DNA of 17,892 bases from Bdellovibrionales bacterium (GTDB lineage Bacteria > Bdellovibrionota > Bdellovibrionia > Bdellovibrionales > UBA1609): contig DAIDJH010000002.1 in the NCBI GenBank assembly GCA_027451425.1, positions 1 to 17,892 of the forward strand, written 5' to 3'. The first letter of the stretch is position 1; each line of letters begins with the position of its first letter. The translations under genes and the position numbers were made by a program. A model generated the notes under the pieces. It ran no database searches, was not told where the DNA came from, and saw nothing but the letters and a program-made list of their open reading frames with translations. Below are positions 7,706-16,682 of the stretch, one piece after another.

Positions 7706-9163
7706 ATGAAATTGCAACTCGCATTGACTTTACTTCTAGGATTTTACTCTGTCGTTGGCTCTGCACAAGTGCCGACGACTGACCCAACTCCAACTGTCAA
7801 AATAAAAAAACATATAAAGGCGAAACACAAATCTTCCCCAATTATCTGGAATGTGACGACTCCTTCGCTGAGCCAAGAAGAAAAAGCGCGCGTTACCATG
7901 GAAGATAATGAGCCCAAACCGACTAAGGCGAAATACGTTTGGACTCTAGAGGATGCCGTACGGATTGCCGACGCGCATAGCCCGGATTTACAACGCGTAC
8001 GCGCCAATTTTGAAGCGGCAAGAAAAAGAGTGCTCGAAGCTGTGAGCGGTTATTTACCCCAAGTGGATGTATCCGGAAATTTCGAGCAAACAACGCTGCC
8101 CACACCTAGTGCCGGTTCAACAGTCAATATCGGTACAAGCCTTCCCTACTCTGGCGTCATGGGATCGGTTCGACAAACAGTCTTTGATTTTGGCAAAGTG
8201 CTCGATCAAATCGACGCCAACCGATATTTTGAAAAATCAGCCGATCAAGAGAAGGCTTCAATTAAGTTAGATGTCGACTTAGCTGTTGCAAAAGCGTTTT
8301 ACAATGTCGCTTTAACAAATAAACTCGTCGAAGTTGCGAAAACCGGCGTTTTGCAATTCGACGAAGTTCAACGCCGTATGGTGGTTTTGGTAAAGACCGG
8401 TACACGCCCAAGTTTTGACCTAAGTCAGGCGAATTTAGAGTTGGCAAAATCGAGACTTCAACTTATCGGCGCACGTAACGCCCGCGACGTAGCCCGCGTT
8501 GCTCTCATTACTCTTATGGGTGTGCCGAACGACACCTCGTTTGCAATAAAAGAACATCCACCAACGAAATTTAAGACAGACCCCAAAAAATTGAACCTTA
8601 CTAATCTCACGTCTGAAGCTTTTGAAAACCGGCCGGAATTAAAACGAAATCGCTACACCGTTCAAGCTGTTCAACAGTTGCATTCACGCGCCATCAAAGG
8701 CTTTTTGCCCACAGTTGATGCCGAAGCTTGGTACGGACGATTCATGGAGAATTACCCTTCTTCCATCAACAACTCATGGGGAGCCGGACTGACCCTTACT
8801 TGGAATATTTTTAACGGCTTTGATACAACCGCGCGAATCGGCGAGATGTACGCCAGGATGAATGCCGAAAGCGCTCGGCTTGACAAGGAACGTGACAATA
8901 TTTCAGCTGAAGTCGCCGACAGTTTACTTGAATTCCAACGTAGCGACATCAATGTCGCCGTGGCCAGGCAAAGTCTCGATTTTGCAAAAATCAACTCCCA
9001 ACTCGCTCAGCGCCGTTATGATGCAAATGTCGCGACGTTCTTGGAATTGCTCGTAGCCGATACATCGCTCCTGAGCGCGCAGGCGGAAAACGTGCAAGCC
9101 CGTTATCAGCGTGAGATTGCTTTAGCTTCTTTGAAACGTGCAGTAAATGGCCCCCTGGAATAA
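7706..9163 (+). CDS. TolC-family outer-membrane efflux protein
   Basis: This is the outer-membrane channel of a tripartite pump. The ATG at 7706 gives 485 residues that begin with a typical Sec signal peptide (M-K-L-Q-L, a hydrophobic core, then V-G-S-A before Q). The in-frame ATG at 7661 would add 15 basic residues; neither start has a good ribosome site. About 65 Lys/Pro-rich residues separate the signal from the first OEP repeat, which starts at W-T-L-E-D-A-V. Two OEP repeats follow, the second around the W-N-I-F-N-G-F motif and a long coiled-coil segment, as expected for the alpha-helical barrel. The adaptor gene starts 30 bases downstream and the permease follows, so the three form one operon. 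Confidence 0.92.
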   Translation: MKLQLALTLLLGFYSVVGSAQVPTTDPTPTVKIKKHIKAKHKSSPIIWNVTTPSLSQEEKARVTMEDNEPKPTKAKYVWTLEDAVRIADAHSPDLQRVRANFEAARKRVLEAVSGYLPQVDVSGNFEQTTLPTPSAGSTVNIGTSLPYSGVMGSVRQTVFDFGKVLDQIDANRYFEKSADQEKASIKLDVDLAVAKAFYNVALTNKLVEVAKTGVLQFDEVQRRMVVLVKTGTRPSFDLSQANLELAKSRLQLIGARNARDVARVALITLMGVPNDTSFAIKEHPPTKFKTDPKKLNLTNLTSEAFENRPELKRNRYTVQAVQQLHSRAIKGFLPTVDAEAWYGRFMENYPSSINNSWGAGLTLTWNIFNGFDTTARIGEMYARMNAESARLDKERDNISAEVADSLLEFQRSDINVAVARQSLDFAKINSQLAQRRYDANVATFLELLVADTSLLSAQAENVQARYQREIALASLKRAVNGPLE

Positions 9164-9193
9164 AACTAGCCAATTATTAACTTGAGGTGATTT

Positions 9194-10351
9194 TTGGAAC
9201 ACGAACATTCACAACATGAGCATTCAACACGCGAGCACAAGCACGCGCATAAAAAGCATTGGTCACACGATGTAAAGTCCGTTCTCCTTTCAAAGTATGG
9301 GATGATTGGCATCGCCGCTATTGCTGGCTTGATCGTCTTGCGGCTCGGCTTGAATTTTCTCATGCGAAAACACCACAAAAAATTTGTTCCCAATGTAAAC
9401 ATTGTTCAACCGCTGATTCGCTCAGTTGAGTCAACGATGACTTTGCCCGCAAACATCGAGGCCATCGAAGAGGCGAGTATCTTCTCCCACGTCGCCGGAT
9501 ATCTAAAAAAGATCTACGTCGACGAGGGCGACGTCGTTAAAAAGAATGAACTTCTCGCCACGATCGACGCGCCTGACATCGTTGACGCCTACAACAACAC
9601 GAAAGCCGAGTATCTCTATCAAAAGGTCACGCGCGATCGGTATCAACAACTTGTGCAGCAACAGGTGATCTCACAGCAGGAATTCGATACGGTTGATGCA
9701 AAATATAATGAAGCAAAGGCCCTGTACGAGGCCGCCGCCGCGAACCTTGCTTATACTTACATTCGCGCTCCCTTTTCGGGGAATATTGCACGCCGATATA
9801 AATATCCCGGCGATCTAATTACTGTCGGCAAAGGTCAGCTACATCCGATTTTTTTGGAGGTCAACGAAAGCACGCTGCGGATTTCGATCAACGTGCCACA
9901 AACAAACATATCGAATGTGCGGATTGGCGAATTGGTGGATATTCAAGTGGATGCATTCCCTCACGATACCTTTAAAGGCAAAATTTCGCGTATCGACGAC
10001 CAACTCGACCCGACTACCAAAACCCAACGCATTCTCGTGGATATTCCAAACCCGGACAATAAATTGCACGCCGGAATGTTCGCAAACATAATTTTACGGT
10101 TCGCCCATAAAGACAACGCCATCACACTCCCGCAGGACGTGGTTGAAACCGAAGGCAAAAAAAACTTCGTCTTCGTTTTTTCTGACGGTAAAGCCCACAA
10201 AGTCGAAGTTCAAACCGGCATCAGGGATAGCAGCGTCGTCGAGATCACTGGCGGCATCAACCCGACGGATCAAGTTATTTCAACTCAAAGCGCCCAACTC
10301 GTGGACGGTATGGAAGTGAAGCCAATTTTTTCAACACCAAACCCGGGGTAA
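9194..10351 (+). CDS. RND periplasmic adaptor (membrane fusion protein) with His-rich N-terminal tail
   Basis: This 385-residue adaptor bridges the RND permease and the outer-membrane channel. It starts with TTG at 9194, supported by GAGGTGA three bases upstream. The first 25 residues hold nine histidines in a mostly His/Glu/Lys tail, followed by one membrane helix at about 36-57. After that the usual order is seen: a lipoyl half (A-G-Y-L-K-K-I-Y-V-D-E-G-D-V-V), a hairpin (about 126-172), the second lipoyl half (I-R-A-P-F-S-G-N-I), the beta-barrel domain and a membrane-proximal domain. The helix is probably an uncleaved anchor, so the His tail would be cytoplasmic. If translation began at M37 the tail would be lost, but that site has no comparable ribosome site. 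Confidence 0.9.
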   Translation: MEHEHSQHEHSTREHKHAHKKHWSHDVKSVLLSKYGMIGIAAIAGLIVLRLGLNFLMRKHHKKFVPNVNIVQPLIRSVESTMTLPANIEAIEEASIFSHVAGYLKKIYVDEGDVVKKNELLATIDAPDIVDAYNNTKAEYLYQKVTRDRYQQLVQQQVISQQEFDTVDAKYNEAKALYEAAAANLAYTYIRAPFSGNIARRYKYPGDLITVGKGQLHPIFLEVNESTLRISINVPQTNISNVRIGELVDIQVDAFPHDTFKGKISRIDDQLDPTTKTQRILVDIPNPDNKLHAGMFANIILRFAHKDNAITLPQDVVETEGKKNFVFVFSDGKAHKVEVQTGIRDSSVVEITGGINPTDQVISTQSAQLVDGMEVKPIFSTPNPG

Positions 10352-10357
10352 ACAAAC

Positions 10358-13300
10358 TTGGTTCAATCAGCGCTAAAAAATCCGTACACGGTCATCGTGG
10401 CCTTTCTCATGGTTTTTGTGATCGGCCTTTTTGCTTTGACAAAAATGCCTCTTGATATTTTGCCGACGTTTCGTCTGCCGGCGGTGATGGTGGTCACAAC
10501 CTACACCGGCATGCCGCCCGACATGATGGAGATGGACATCACTAATCGTCTCGAGCGGTGGTTGGCACAAGCGTCTGGGCTTGATCACATGGAATCTCGC
10601 TCACTTCCACAGGTCAGTATTCTCAACTGCTACTTTCAACCGGGTGTTGATCCGAACAATGCGCTCACTCAGGTGAGCAGTCTTGTGGCCTCTGACCTAC
10701 ACTACCTACCCCCAGGAACTCTCCCGCCGATCGTGATGGCGTATGACCCAACAGCAAGTTTGCCTGTCGGCTTGGTTACGGTTTACACCCCTCACGCCAC
10801 ACAAGCGAAAATGTGGGATGAATCAAACTTCACCATCCGACCGGCGCTCAATGCCGTACCGGGCGCGGTGGCACCGGTTGTGTTCGGCGGTAAAATTCGA
10901 CAGGTGATGGTGTTTTTAAATAGAGAAAAACTGCTCGGCCACAATATTGCGCCTCTCGACGTTGTGCATACGCTAAGTTACGGTAACGCGATGATCCCGA
11001 CCGGCGACGCCAAAATCGGTAATTTTGACTACATGATCACAAGCAACGGGATGGTTCCAAGCGTTAATGCATTCAACGACATACCTATCACCGTCGATAA
11101 AAATGGTGCACCGATTTTCATTAAAGACGTCGGTCTTGCGAAAGACTCTTCCGCCGTGCAAACAGAGGCCGTGCAAGTCAACGGCACTCTTGAGACATTT
11201 CTGCCTATTTTTCGCGGTGTCGGCAGCAATACCCTCGCGGTCGTCGCGGGGATTAAAAATGAGCTCCCGAAAGTTTTGAACTCCTTACCCGACGGAACGA
11301 AACTTCGCTTTCTTTTCGATCAATCCGTCAACGTGCGCGATGCCGTGTTCGACGTGATCCGCGAACTCGTGGTCGGCGTGCTCTTAGCTTCCATCGTCAT
11401 CTATTTCTTTTTGGGCAATCTCACACCTACATTTATCGCAAGCGTCGCCATTCCGCTTTCGGTCATTGGTTGTATGGCCGGACTTTATTTTCTTGGTGAG
11501 ACGCTCAACCTCATGACCCTTGGCGGTCTCGCGCTTGTGACTGGGCCTTTGATCGACATGGCGGTCGTTATTCTTGAAAATATCGAACGGCATTTGGGCA
11601 TGGGCAAACTACCGAGGGATGCTTCTCTTGAGGGAACTTCCGAAGTGACGCTGCCAGTTTTAGTCTCAGCACTTGCGCTTATTATTGTGTTCTTCCCCGT
11701 CGTATTTTTTGAAGGTCTCGGCAAGGATTTGTTCACACCGTTAGCTATGGCCGTGGCTATTGCGGTAATCATTTCGTTTTTCAATGCGACAACGCTCGTG
11801 CCCTTGGCGGCTTCGAAATTTTTCAAACCGCACGAAACGACTCATCACGACGATGAACACCAATGGGTGGCCGTTCGCGTTTTCAACAAATACTACGGGA
11901 TATTGCGCGATAAATATCTGGCACTTTTAGACGCCTCTCTTAGCAAACCTCACGTTCTTGTCGCAATTGTGGTCATGGTGTTGGTCGTGACGCTGGGGCT
12001 TGTGCCATTTTTAGGTTCAGAGTTCTTTCCGGTCACGGATCACGGTCAATTTTTTATTCGCGTCCGGGGCGTTGTCGGCACTCGTATCGAACGAACGATT
12101 CAAATGGTCGCAAAGGTTTCTAGCGCCATTAAAGAAGACCTGCCCAAAAACTCCTTGGACGTCATTTTGGCGAACTCCGGTGTTTTGCCCAGTTGGGCGG
12201 CCGCGTATACCCCGAACTCAGCTACACACGAAGCCCTACTCGAAGTGCAAATGAAGGATGGTTACGGAGCTGGCCCGGCAATTCGCATCTTACGGCGAAA
12301 GCTGAACGTGGCATTCCCGTCTGTGCGATTCTCTTATACGATGATCGATCCGGTCGCTTCGGCATTGAACTACGGCGCGCTATCGCCTATCGATCTCCGC
12401 GTCGTCGGTCCTGATTACAACGAAAGCTCGAAAATCGCCGGGCACATACTCAATAGAATGAACAGGATTCGTGGTATAACTGACTCGTTTATCGAACAGG
12501 AGCTCAATTACCCATCCTTGCACATCGACGTTGACCGCGTGAAGTCCGCCTATTTGGGTTTAACCGCCGACGCCGTGATTAAAAACGTGATCACCGCTTT
12601 AGGCTCTAGCGTGCTCTTTGCACCAAATTTTTGGGACGATCCTATTTCAGGTAACAACTATTATGTGGGAGCAATTTATCCCGACAATGAAATCACCCAC
12701 GAGGTGATCGCCAACATTCCAATCACGCCTCAGAAGACTATACTAGGTAAGTCGCAGCCCACACTTCTGCGCAACATCGCGACTATCACTCCAGAAATCA
12801 TCCCAACACAGTACACCCACATCCGTTTGCAGCGCGTGATGGACGTGAAAGCGAACGTCGTGGACCGTGATATTGGCTCTGTCGCGTCAGCAGTTGATAA
12901 AATCGTGAGCCACCTGAAGATGCCCAAACAGTATACCGTTGAATGGGGTGGAGCGATTCAGGCCATGCGTGCATCGTTTGGTAACATGGGCGGAGGTATG
13001 GCGCTCTCTCTTGTGCTCATTTTTCTTCTGATGGTCGCTCAGCTGAAATCGTTTATCGACCCGCTGCTGATTCTGGCTACCATCCCCGCCGCATTTATCG
13101 GAGTATTTTGGATATTGTTCTTGACCAATACCACTCTCAACATCCAATCGATGATGGGGATGATCATGCTCATCGGTATTGTCGTCTCCAACTGTGTGAT
13201 CTTAACGGACTTTGCCAACCAACGTTTGGCTAGCGGTCTCACACCGATTATGGCCATGCGCGAAGCTGGTGTTGCACGCTTGCGTCCGATTCTCATGACG

Positions 13301-13498
13301 GCAATTTCTACAGTCATGGCTCTCCTGCCGTCTTCTCTGTCAGGAGCAAACGCTCCTCTCGCGCGCGCTGTGATCGGCGGTCTTTTAACGGGCACATTCC
13401 TCACGTTGACCTTTTTGCCGTCGCTTTTCGTTCTAGTAAAAAGTCGGCAAGAAATTCCGGGGGCAACTCCCACCGGCCCCGCATCCACGGCGCACTAA
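10358..13498 (+). CDS. RND-family efflux permease with atypical proton-relay residues
   Basis: This 1046-residue permease has the full RND plan: TM1 at about 10-28, a large periplasmic loop, TM2-6 (about 335-488), TM7 (about 532-552), a second large loop and TM8-12 (about 880-1029). It would expel substrates from the periplasm or membrane using proton flow. Compared with AcrB, the TM4 Asp pair (407/408) is D400-M401, and the TM10 lysine (940) is S944. The TM11 stretch R974-L-R-P-I-L-M-T is kept. The single-Asp pattern recalls heavy-metal RND pumps, which use D-G-A or D-A-A there, but the substrate cannot be assigned. The cytoplasmic loop after TM6 contains H-E-T-T-H-H-D-D-E-H (492-501). The start is TTG, six bases after the adaptor stop. 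Confidence 0.9.
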   Translation: MVQSALKNPYTVIVAFLMVFVIGLFALTKMPLDILPTFRLPAVMVVTTYTGMPPDMMEMDITNRLERWLAQASGLDHMESRSLPQVSILNCYFQPGVDPNNALTQVSSLVASDLHYLPPGTLPPIVMAYDPTASLPVGLVTVYTPHATQAKMWDESNFTIRPALNAVPGAVAPVVFGGKIRQVMVFLNREKLLGHNIAPLDVVHTLSYGNAMIPTGDAKIGNFDYMITSNGMVPSVNAFNDIPITVDKNGAPIFIKDVGLAKDSSAVQTEAVQVNGTLETFLPIFRGVGSNTLAVVAGIKNELPKVLNSLPDGTKLRFLFDQSVNVRDAVFDVIRELVVGVLLASIVIYFFLGNLTPTFIASVAIPLSVIGCMAGLYFLGETLNLMTLGGLALVTGPLIDMAVVILENIERHLGMGKLPRDASLEGTSEVTLPVLVSALALIIVFFPVVFFEGLGKDLFTPLAMAVAIAVIISFFNATTLVPLAASKFFKPHETTHHDDEHQWVAVRVFNKYYGILRDKYLALLDASLSKPHVLVAIVVMVLVVTLGLVPFLGSEFFPVTDHGQFFIRVRGVVGTRIERTIQMVAKVSSAIKEDLPKNSLDVILANSGVLPSWAAAYTPNSATHEALLEVQMKDGYGAGPAIRILRRKLNVAFPSVRFSYTMIDPVASALNYGALSPIDLRVVGPDYNESSKIAGHILNRMNRIRGITDSFIEQELNYPSLHIDVDRVKSAYLGLTADAVIKNVITALGSSVLFAPNFWDDPISGNNYYVGAIYPDNEITHEVIANIPITPQKTILGKSQPTLLRNIATITPEIIPTQYTHIRLQRVMDVKANVVDRDIGSVASAVDKIVSHLKMPKQYTVEWGGAIQAMRASFGNMGGGMALSLVLIFLLMVAQLKSFIDPLLILATIPAAFIGVFWILFLTNTTLNIQSMMGMIMLIGIVVSNCVILTDFANQRLASGLTPIMAMREAGVARLRPILMTAISTVMALLPSSLSGANAPLARAVIGGLLTGTFLTLTFLPSLFVLVKSRQEIPGATPTGPASTAH

Positions 13499-13515
13499 CA
13501 CTCCCTCGATCCCTA

Positions 13516-13540
13516 GCAGGCTGTTAATTAAACAGCCTGC
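13516..13540 (+). terminator. Perfect 10-base hairpin after the RND operon, no T-run
   Basis: GCAGGCTGTT and its exact complement AACAGCCTGC flank the 5-base loop AATTA. The stem is GC-rich and stable. It is followed by CGCGAATTGCC, not by a T-run, on either strand. It may act as a Rho-dependent pause, an mRNA 3' end stabiliser or a protein-binding palindrome. Confidence 0.5.
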
Positions 13541-13588
13541 CGCGAATTGCCAACTTAAGTATTAGTTATACGCAACCGATAAACTTAT

Positions 13589-14032
13589 ATGCGGCTAGCT
13601 CGGCAACTCCCAAAAATAATCGCCGTCTGTCTCATATCGATACAGGCATTCGGTCAAAGTTCCGATGGAGCATCAACCTCAATTGACAATGCATCTTCAA
13701 AGGCACTGTCTCAAACGCAAGACCTGTTAAACAACCCCGAAGCGCGCAACAAGGCCATTCAAGGCAATAGCCGCGCTGAATCTGCTGACAGTTTTGTAAA
13801 GAAAGTCACCGGCGGAAATGCACAAACATCAAACGAAGTCTATGGATTGGCCGCCGATGTTTTTGCCAATGTCGTAAAAGACGCACACGGCGACCCTAAG
13901 AAAATGCAAGAAGAGATCGACAAATTTGAAAAAGATCCGGCGGCATTTGCGGCAGCATGGACTCCCGAACAACGAGCAAAGCTAAAAGAGTTGTCACAAA
14001 GACTTCCCGCTATGTCCACTCCTCAGCAGTAA
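13589..14032 (+). CDS. Small secreted protein of unknown function
   Basis: I do not recognise this 147-residue protein. It opens with a short basic start and a hydrophobic segment ending A-F-G-Q, which fits a signal peptide with cleavage near residue 22. The mature part is soluble, rich in Ala, Lys, Asp and Ser, and appears largely helical. It lacks cysteines after the signal region and has no recognisable catalytic motif. A TTGCCA box at 13547 lies upstream, but its possible -10 partner is at poor spacing. Its last 39 bases overlap the end of the oppositely oriented thioredoxin-like gene. The reading frame is probably genuine because the protein composition is ordinary and the signal peptide is coherent. 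Confidence 0.7.
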   Translation: MRLARQLPKIIAVCLISIQAFGQSSDGASTSIDNASSKALSQTQDLLNNPEARNKAIQGNSRAESADSFVKKVTGGNAQTSNEVYGLAADVFANVVKDAHGDPKKMQEEIDKFEKDPAAFAAAWTPEQRAKLKELSQRLPAMSTPQQ

Positions 14033-14611
14033 ATCGTCAAAAAATGCATAAGCGTCAGAACTCGCCCAATTTTCAACTCCCGCAATTTTACGGATCAAAC
14101 GGCCCTCGGGATCTATGACGTAGGATTCCGGCAATCGAAACGTACCATATCGTTTAGCCAAATTTTCGTCTTTATCCCAAATAATATACACATTTTGTTG
14201 ATGCGTAGATTTAAAGGTCTTTAAAAATAGCTGAATGTCGGACAAGTTGTAATCGGCAGAAACGCCGATCAACACCACGCGCCCCTTAAAATGCTGAACA
14301 AGCTTTACAAGAGATGGAAACTCCGCCACGCATGGATCGCACCATGAAGCCCAGAAATTTAGCACCACAACTTTGCCGCGAAATTTCTCTAGACTAATTT
14401 TATTACCATCCAAATCAGTCAGCAAAAAATCCGGCATGCCTTTTTTTTCAAGTTGGTCAAGAATTTGCGACGAGAGCGGTGGGCGTCGACCTTGGGTTAG
14501 AAATTGTTTGTATCGAAGCCACAAAAGCCAAAGAACGCCCGACAACGCAATTACGACAAGAAGCCCTTTTATTGATGGCGGTAAAGTCAAATTGCGCGGA
14601 CGAATATCCAT
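13994..14611 (-). CDS. Membrane-anchored TlpA/ResA-like thiol-disulfide oxidoreductase
   Basis: This 205-residue protein has an N-terminal membrane helix at about 15-33 and a periplasmic thioredoxin fold of the TlpA/ResA/AhpC-TSA type. The redox motif is W90-C91-D-P-C94 within N-F-W-A-S-W. The cis-proline is P161 in F-R-L-P-E-S-Y. Proteins of this class reduce or exchange disulfides outside the cytoplasm, often in cytochrome c maturation, but no such genes are near. It begins 11 bases after the rplQ stop on the same strand, so it probably sits on the ribosomal transcript. No strong ribosome site precedes the ATG. Its 3' end overlaps the opposing secreted-protein gene. Confidence 0.9.
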   Translation of the reverse strand: MDIRPRNLTLPPSIKGLLVVIALSGVLWLLWLRYKQFLTQGRRPPLSSQILDQLEKKGMPDFLLTDLDGNKISLEKFRGKVVVLNFWASWCDPCVAEFPSLVKLVQHFKGRVVLIGVSADYNLSDIQLFLKTFKSTHQQNVYIIWDKDENLAKRYGTFRLPESYVIDPEGRLIRKIAGVENWASSDAYAFFDDLLLRSGHSGKSL

Positions 14612-14622
14612 CTTAGAATTGC

Positions 14623-15129
14623 TTACGCCCTAGCTATTCGGCGGGCCTGCGACTGAAGCTGTCGAAGCGATTTTCTCTGCCGAGCGGCCACTTTTGCGCG
14701 CACCTTAGCACGTTTCACCGCATTTTTATCGCCGCGAACCGTTGCCTCGCCATCTTTTGTCGCTTCAGGCAATTTATAATCAACAAACTCAATATAGGCC
14801 ATTGGAGCCATATCACCCGGACGGGCATTCAATTTCAAAATTCGCGTATAACCACCGGGGCGAGTCTTAAATCGCACGCCGACATCTTTAACTAGTTTCT
14901 CAACAGCGGCTGAATTCCCAATCCTTGAAGTCAGCAATCGCCGCGCAGCAAGGTCACCTTTTTTACTGAGTGTTACAGCACGATCAATATGTCGGCGCAA
15001 CTCTTTGGCTTTGGCTAACGTAGTACGAACTCGTTCATTCAAAACAAGCGAGGCCACAAGGCCGCGAATGAGTGCTTTTCGCGCGGTTGTTTTACGATTA
15101 AACGAATGACTATGAACCTTGTGTCGCAT
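14623..15129 (-). CDS. rplQ: 50S ribosomal protein L17
   Basis: L17 of the large subunit, 168 residues from the ATG at 15129, which is preferred because AGAGAGG lies 5 bases upstream and the N-terminus reads M-R-H-K-V-H-S-H as in the family. The core, about 120 residues, includes the conserved R-K-A-L-I-R-G-L and T-R-I-L-K-L-N-A-R-P-G-D segments. A basic Ala/Arg/Lys tail of about 45 residues extends past the E. coli end. The gene begins 10 bases after the rpoA stop and is clearly in the same operon. Confidence 0.96.
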   Translation of the reverse strand: MRHKVHSHSFNRKTTARKALIRGLVASLVLNERVRTTLAKAKELRRHIDRAVTLSKKGDLAARRLLTSRIGNSAAVEKLVKDVGVRFKTRPGGYTRILKLNARPGDMAPMAYIEFVDYKLPEATKDGEATVRGDKNAVKRAKVRAKVAARQRKSLRQLQSQARRIARA

Positions 15130-15139
15130 GAGAACCTCT

Positions 15140-16210
15140 CTACTGTTGCGCCCCATTTGGAGTCGAAGACACTGCCGCTGGCGCAGCAGCAGCAGCAGTT
15201 TTTGCTGCCGTGTTTGGATCCCATCCTGGCGGCGGCCAACCTTCTATTTTCATGCCAAGAGACAGACCCATTCCAACCAAAATTTCTTTAATTTCATTTA
15301 ACGACTTGCGGCCGAAGTTTTTCGTCTTCAGCATCTCAGCTTCACTTTTGGTCACCAATTCGCCGATATAACGAATGTTTGCATTTTTCAAACAGTTCGC
15401 GCTTCGCACTGAAAGTTCCAAATCATCGACCGAGCGAAACAAATTTTCATTGAGCTTTGGAGATGAAGTTTTCACCTCTTCTTCTTGTGGCTCCAAATTT
15501 TCATCAAAAGTTAAAAAAATCTGAAGTTGCTCTTTTAGAATCTTCGAGCCGAGCGAAATCGCCTCTTCGGGCTTCAATGATCCATCCGTCCAAACTTCCA
15601 TCTCAAGCGCATCGTAGTCGGTCCGCTGCCCCACTCGCGCATTCGATACAGAATAATTCACTCGACGAATCGGGCTGTGCAGAGAATCAACGGAAATATA
15701 ACCAACCGGCAATTCCTTCTTATGGGTTTCAGCTTCAACGTAACCTCTTCCCAACGTAACTATAATCTCAGCTTCAAACTTAGCGTCCTTACCACGAGTC
15801 GCAATATGTTGTTCTGGATTAAGCACTGTGATTTGGTCGTTAGCTTGGATGTCAGCCGCAGTTACAATGCCCGGTCCACGCTTTGATATTCGCAGCGTTT
15901 GTGATTCAGAATTGAACTGCTTAAACCGAACCTGTTTAAAATTAAGGACAATGTCTGTTACGTCCTCTAACACATCGGGGATTGTGCTAAACTCATGCAA
16001 AACCCCCTCTACTTTAACAGCACTCACCGCCGAGCCCATCATTGAGCTGAGCAAGATTCTGCGGAGCGAATTCCCGAGCGTCACGCCATACCCGCGTTCC
16101 AAAGGACGCACTACGAATCTCCCGTAACTCTCCGAAAGGCTATCTTTGTCGACTTCAAATCCTTTTGGTCGAATCAAGTCTCTCCAAAATTTGTAATAGT
16201 GCTGTTGCAT
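15140..16210 (-). CDS. rpoA: DNA-directed RNA polymerase alpha subunit
   Basis: This is RNA polymerase alpha, 356 residues. The N-terminal dimerisation domain is clear ([17 protein letters not shown] near residues 40-56). The C-terminal domain has R269-S-A-N-C-L-K, where R269 aligns with E. coli R265, the DNA UP-element contact. It closes with [10 protein letters not shown]. An Ala/Pro-rich tail of about 25 residues follows. AGGAG lies 8 bases before the ATG. It sits directly after rpsK with a 21-base gap; rpsD, often found between them, is missing. Confidence 0.98.
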   Translation of the reverse strand: MQQHYYKFWRDLIRPKGFEVDKDSLSESYGRFVVRPLERGYGVTLGNSLRRILLSSMMGSAVSAVKVEGVLHEFSTIPDVLEDVTDIVLNFKQVRFKQFNSESQTLRISKRGPGIVTAADIQANDQITVLNPEQHIATRGKDAKFEAEIIVTLGRGYVEAETHKKELPVGYISVDSLHSPIRRVNYSVSNARVGQRTDYDALEMEVWTDGSLKPEEAISLGSKILKEQLQIFLTFDENLEPQEEEVKTSSPKLNENLFRSVDDLELSVRSANCLKNANIRYIGELVTKSEAEMLKTKNFGRKSLNEIKEILVGMGLSLGMKIEGWPPPGWDPNTAAKTAAAAAPAAVSSTPNGAQQ

Positions 16211-16231
16211 CTCATTTTCTCCTAATTTTTA

Positions 16232-16669
16232 TTAAATTCGACGGCGTTTCGGCGGACGGCAACCATTATGTGGAACGGGAGTCACATCTCGCAGCGATGT
16301 AACGCGAATCCCAAGGCTTGCAATTGCGCGTACGGCGGGTTCACGTCCAGCTCCAGGTCCATTAACGAAAACATCAACCGATTTCACGCCATTTTCAAGT
16401 GCTTTACGGCCAGCATCTTCAGCGGCAACCTGAGCCGCAAAGGGAGTCCCCTTCCGACTACCTTTGAAGCCCTGCATGCCCGCCGAAGACCAGCAAACAG
16501 CATTACCTGACCCATCCGTGAATGTAACTATCGTGTTGCCAAAACTCGCCTGAACGTAACATCGACCAGTCGGCACATTACGTTTGGTTTTTTTCTTGGG
16601 AGCTACAGCAGCAGATGCGCTCTCTGATTTTGCCTGCGGCTTCTCCGCTTTTTTTTCATTTTCTGCCAT
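16232..16669 (-). CDS. rpsK: 30S ribosomal protein S11
   Basis: S11 of the small-subunit platform, 145 residues from the ATG at 16669. GAGG lies 7 bases upstream of that ATG and is too close to the alternative GTG at 16675. The family core is unmistakable: [27 protein letters not shown] and the terminal [11 protein letters not shown]. About 30 Lys/Ala/Glu-rich residues precede the core, longer than in E. coli. It follows rpsM by 13 bases. Confidence 0.97.
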   Translation of the reverse strand: MAENEKKAEKPQAKSESASAAVAPKKKTKRNVPTGRCYVQASFGNTIVTFTDGSGNAVCWSSAGMQGFKGSRKGTPFAAQVAAEDAGRKALENGVKSVDVFVNGPGAGREPAVRAIASLGIRVTSLRDVTPVPHNGCRPPKRRRI

Positions 16670-16682
16670 TATCACACCTCAA

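Noticed and set aside
13039..13488. Minus-strand frame of 149 residues inside the RND permease gene
   Set aside because: It is fully contained in a confident gene and has no recognisable motif or ribosome site.
15130..15156. Longer rplQ start at 15156
   Set aside because: The nine extra codons overlap the end of rpoA and include the ribosome site for the ATG at 15129, where the conserved L17 start begins.
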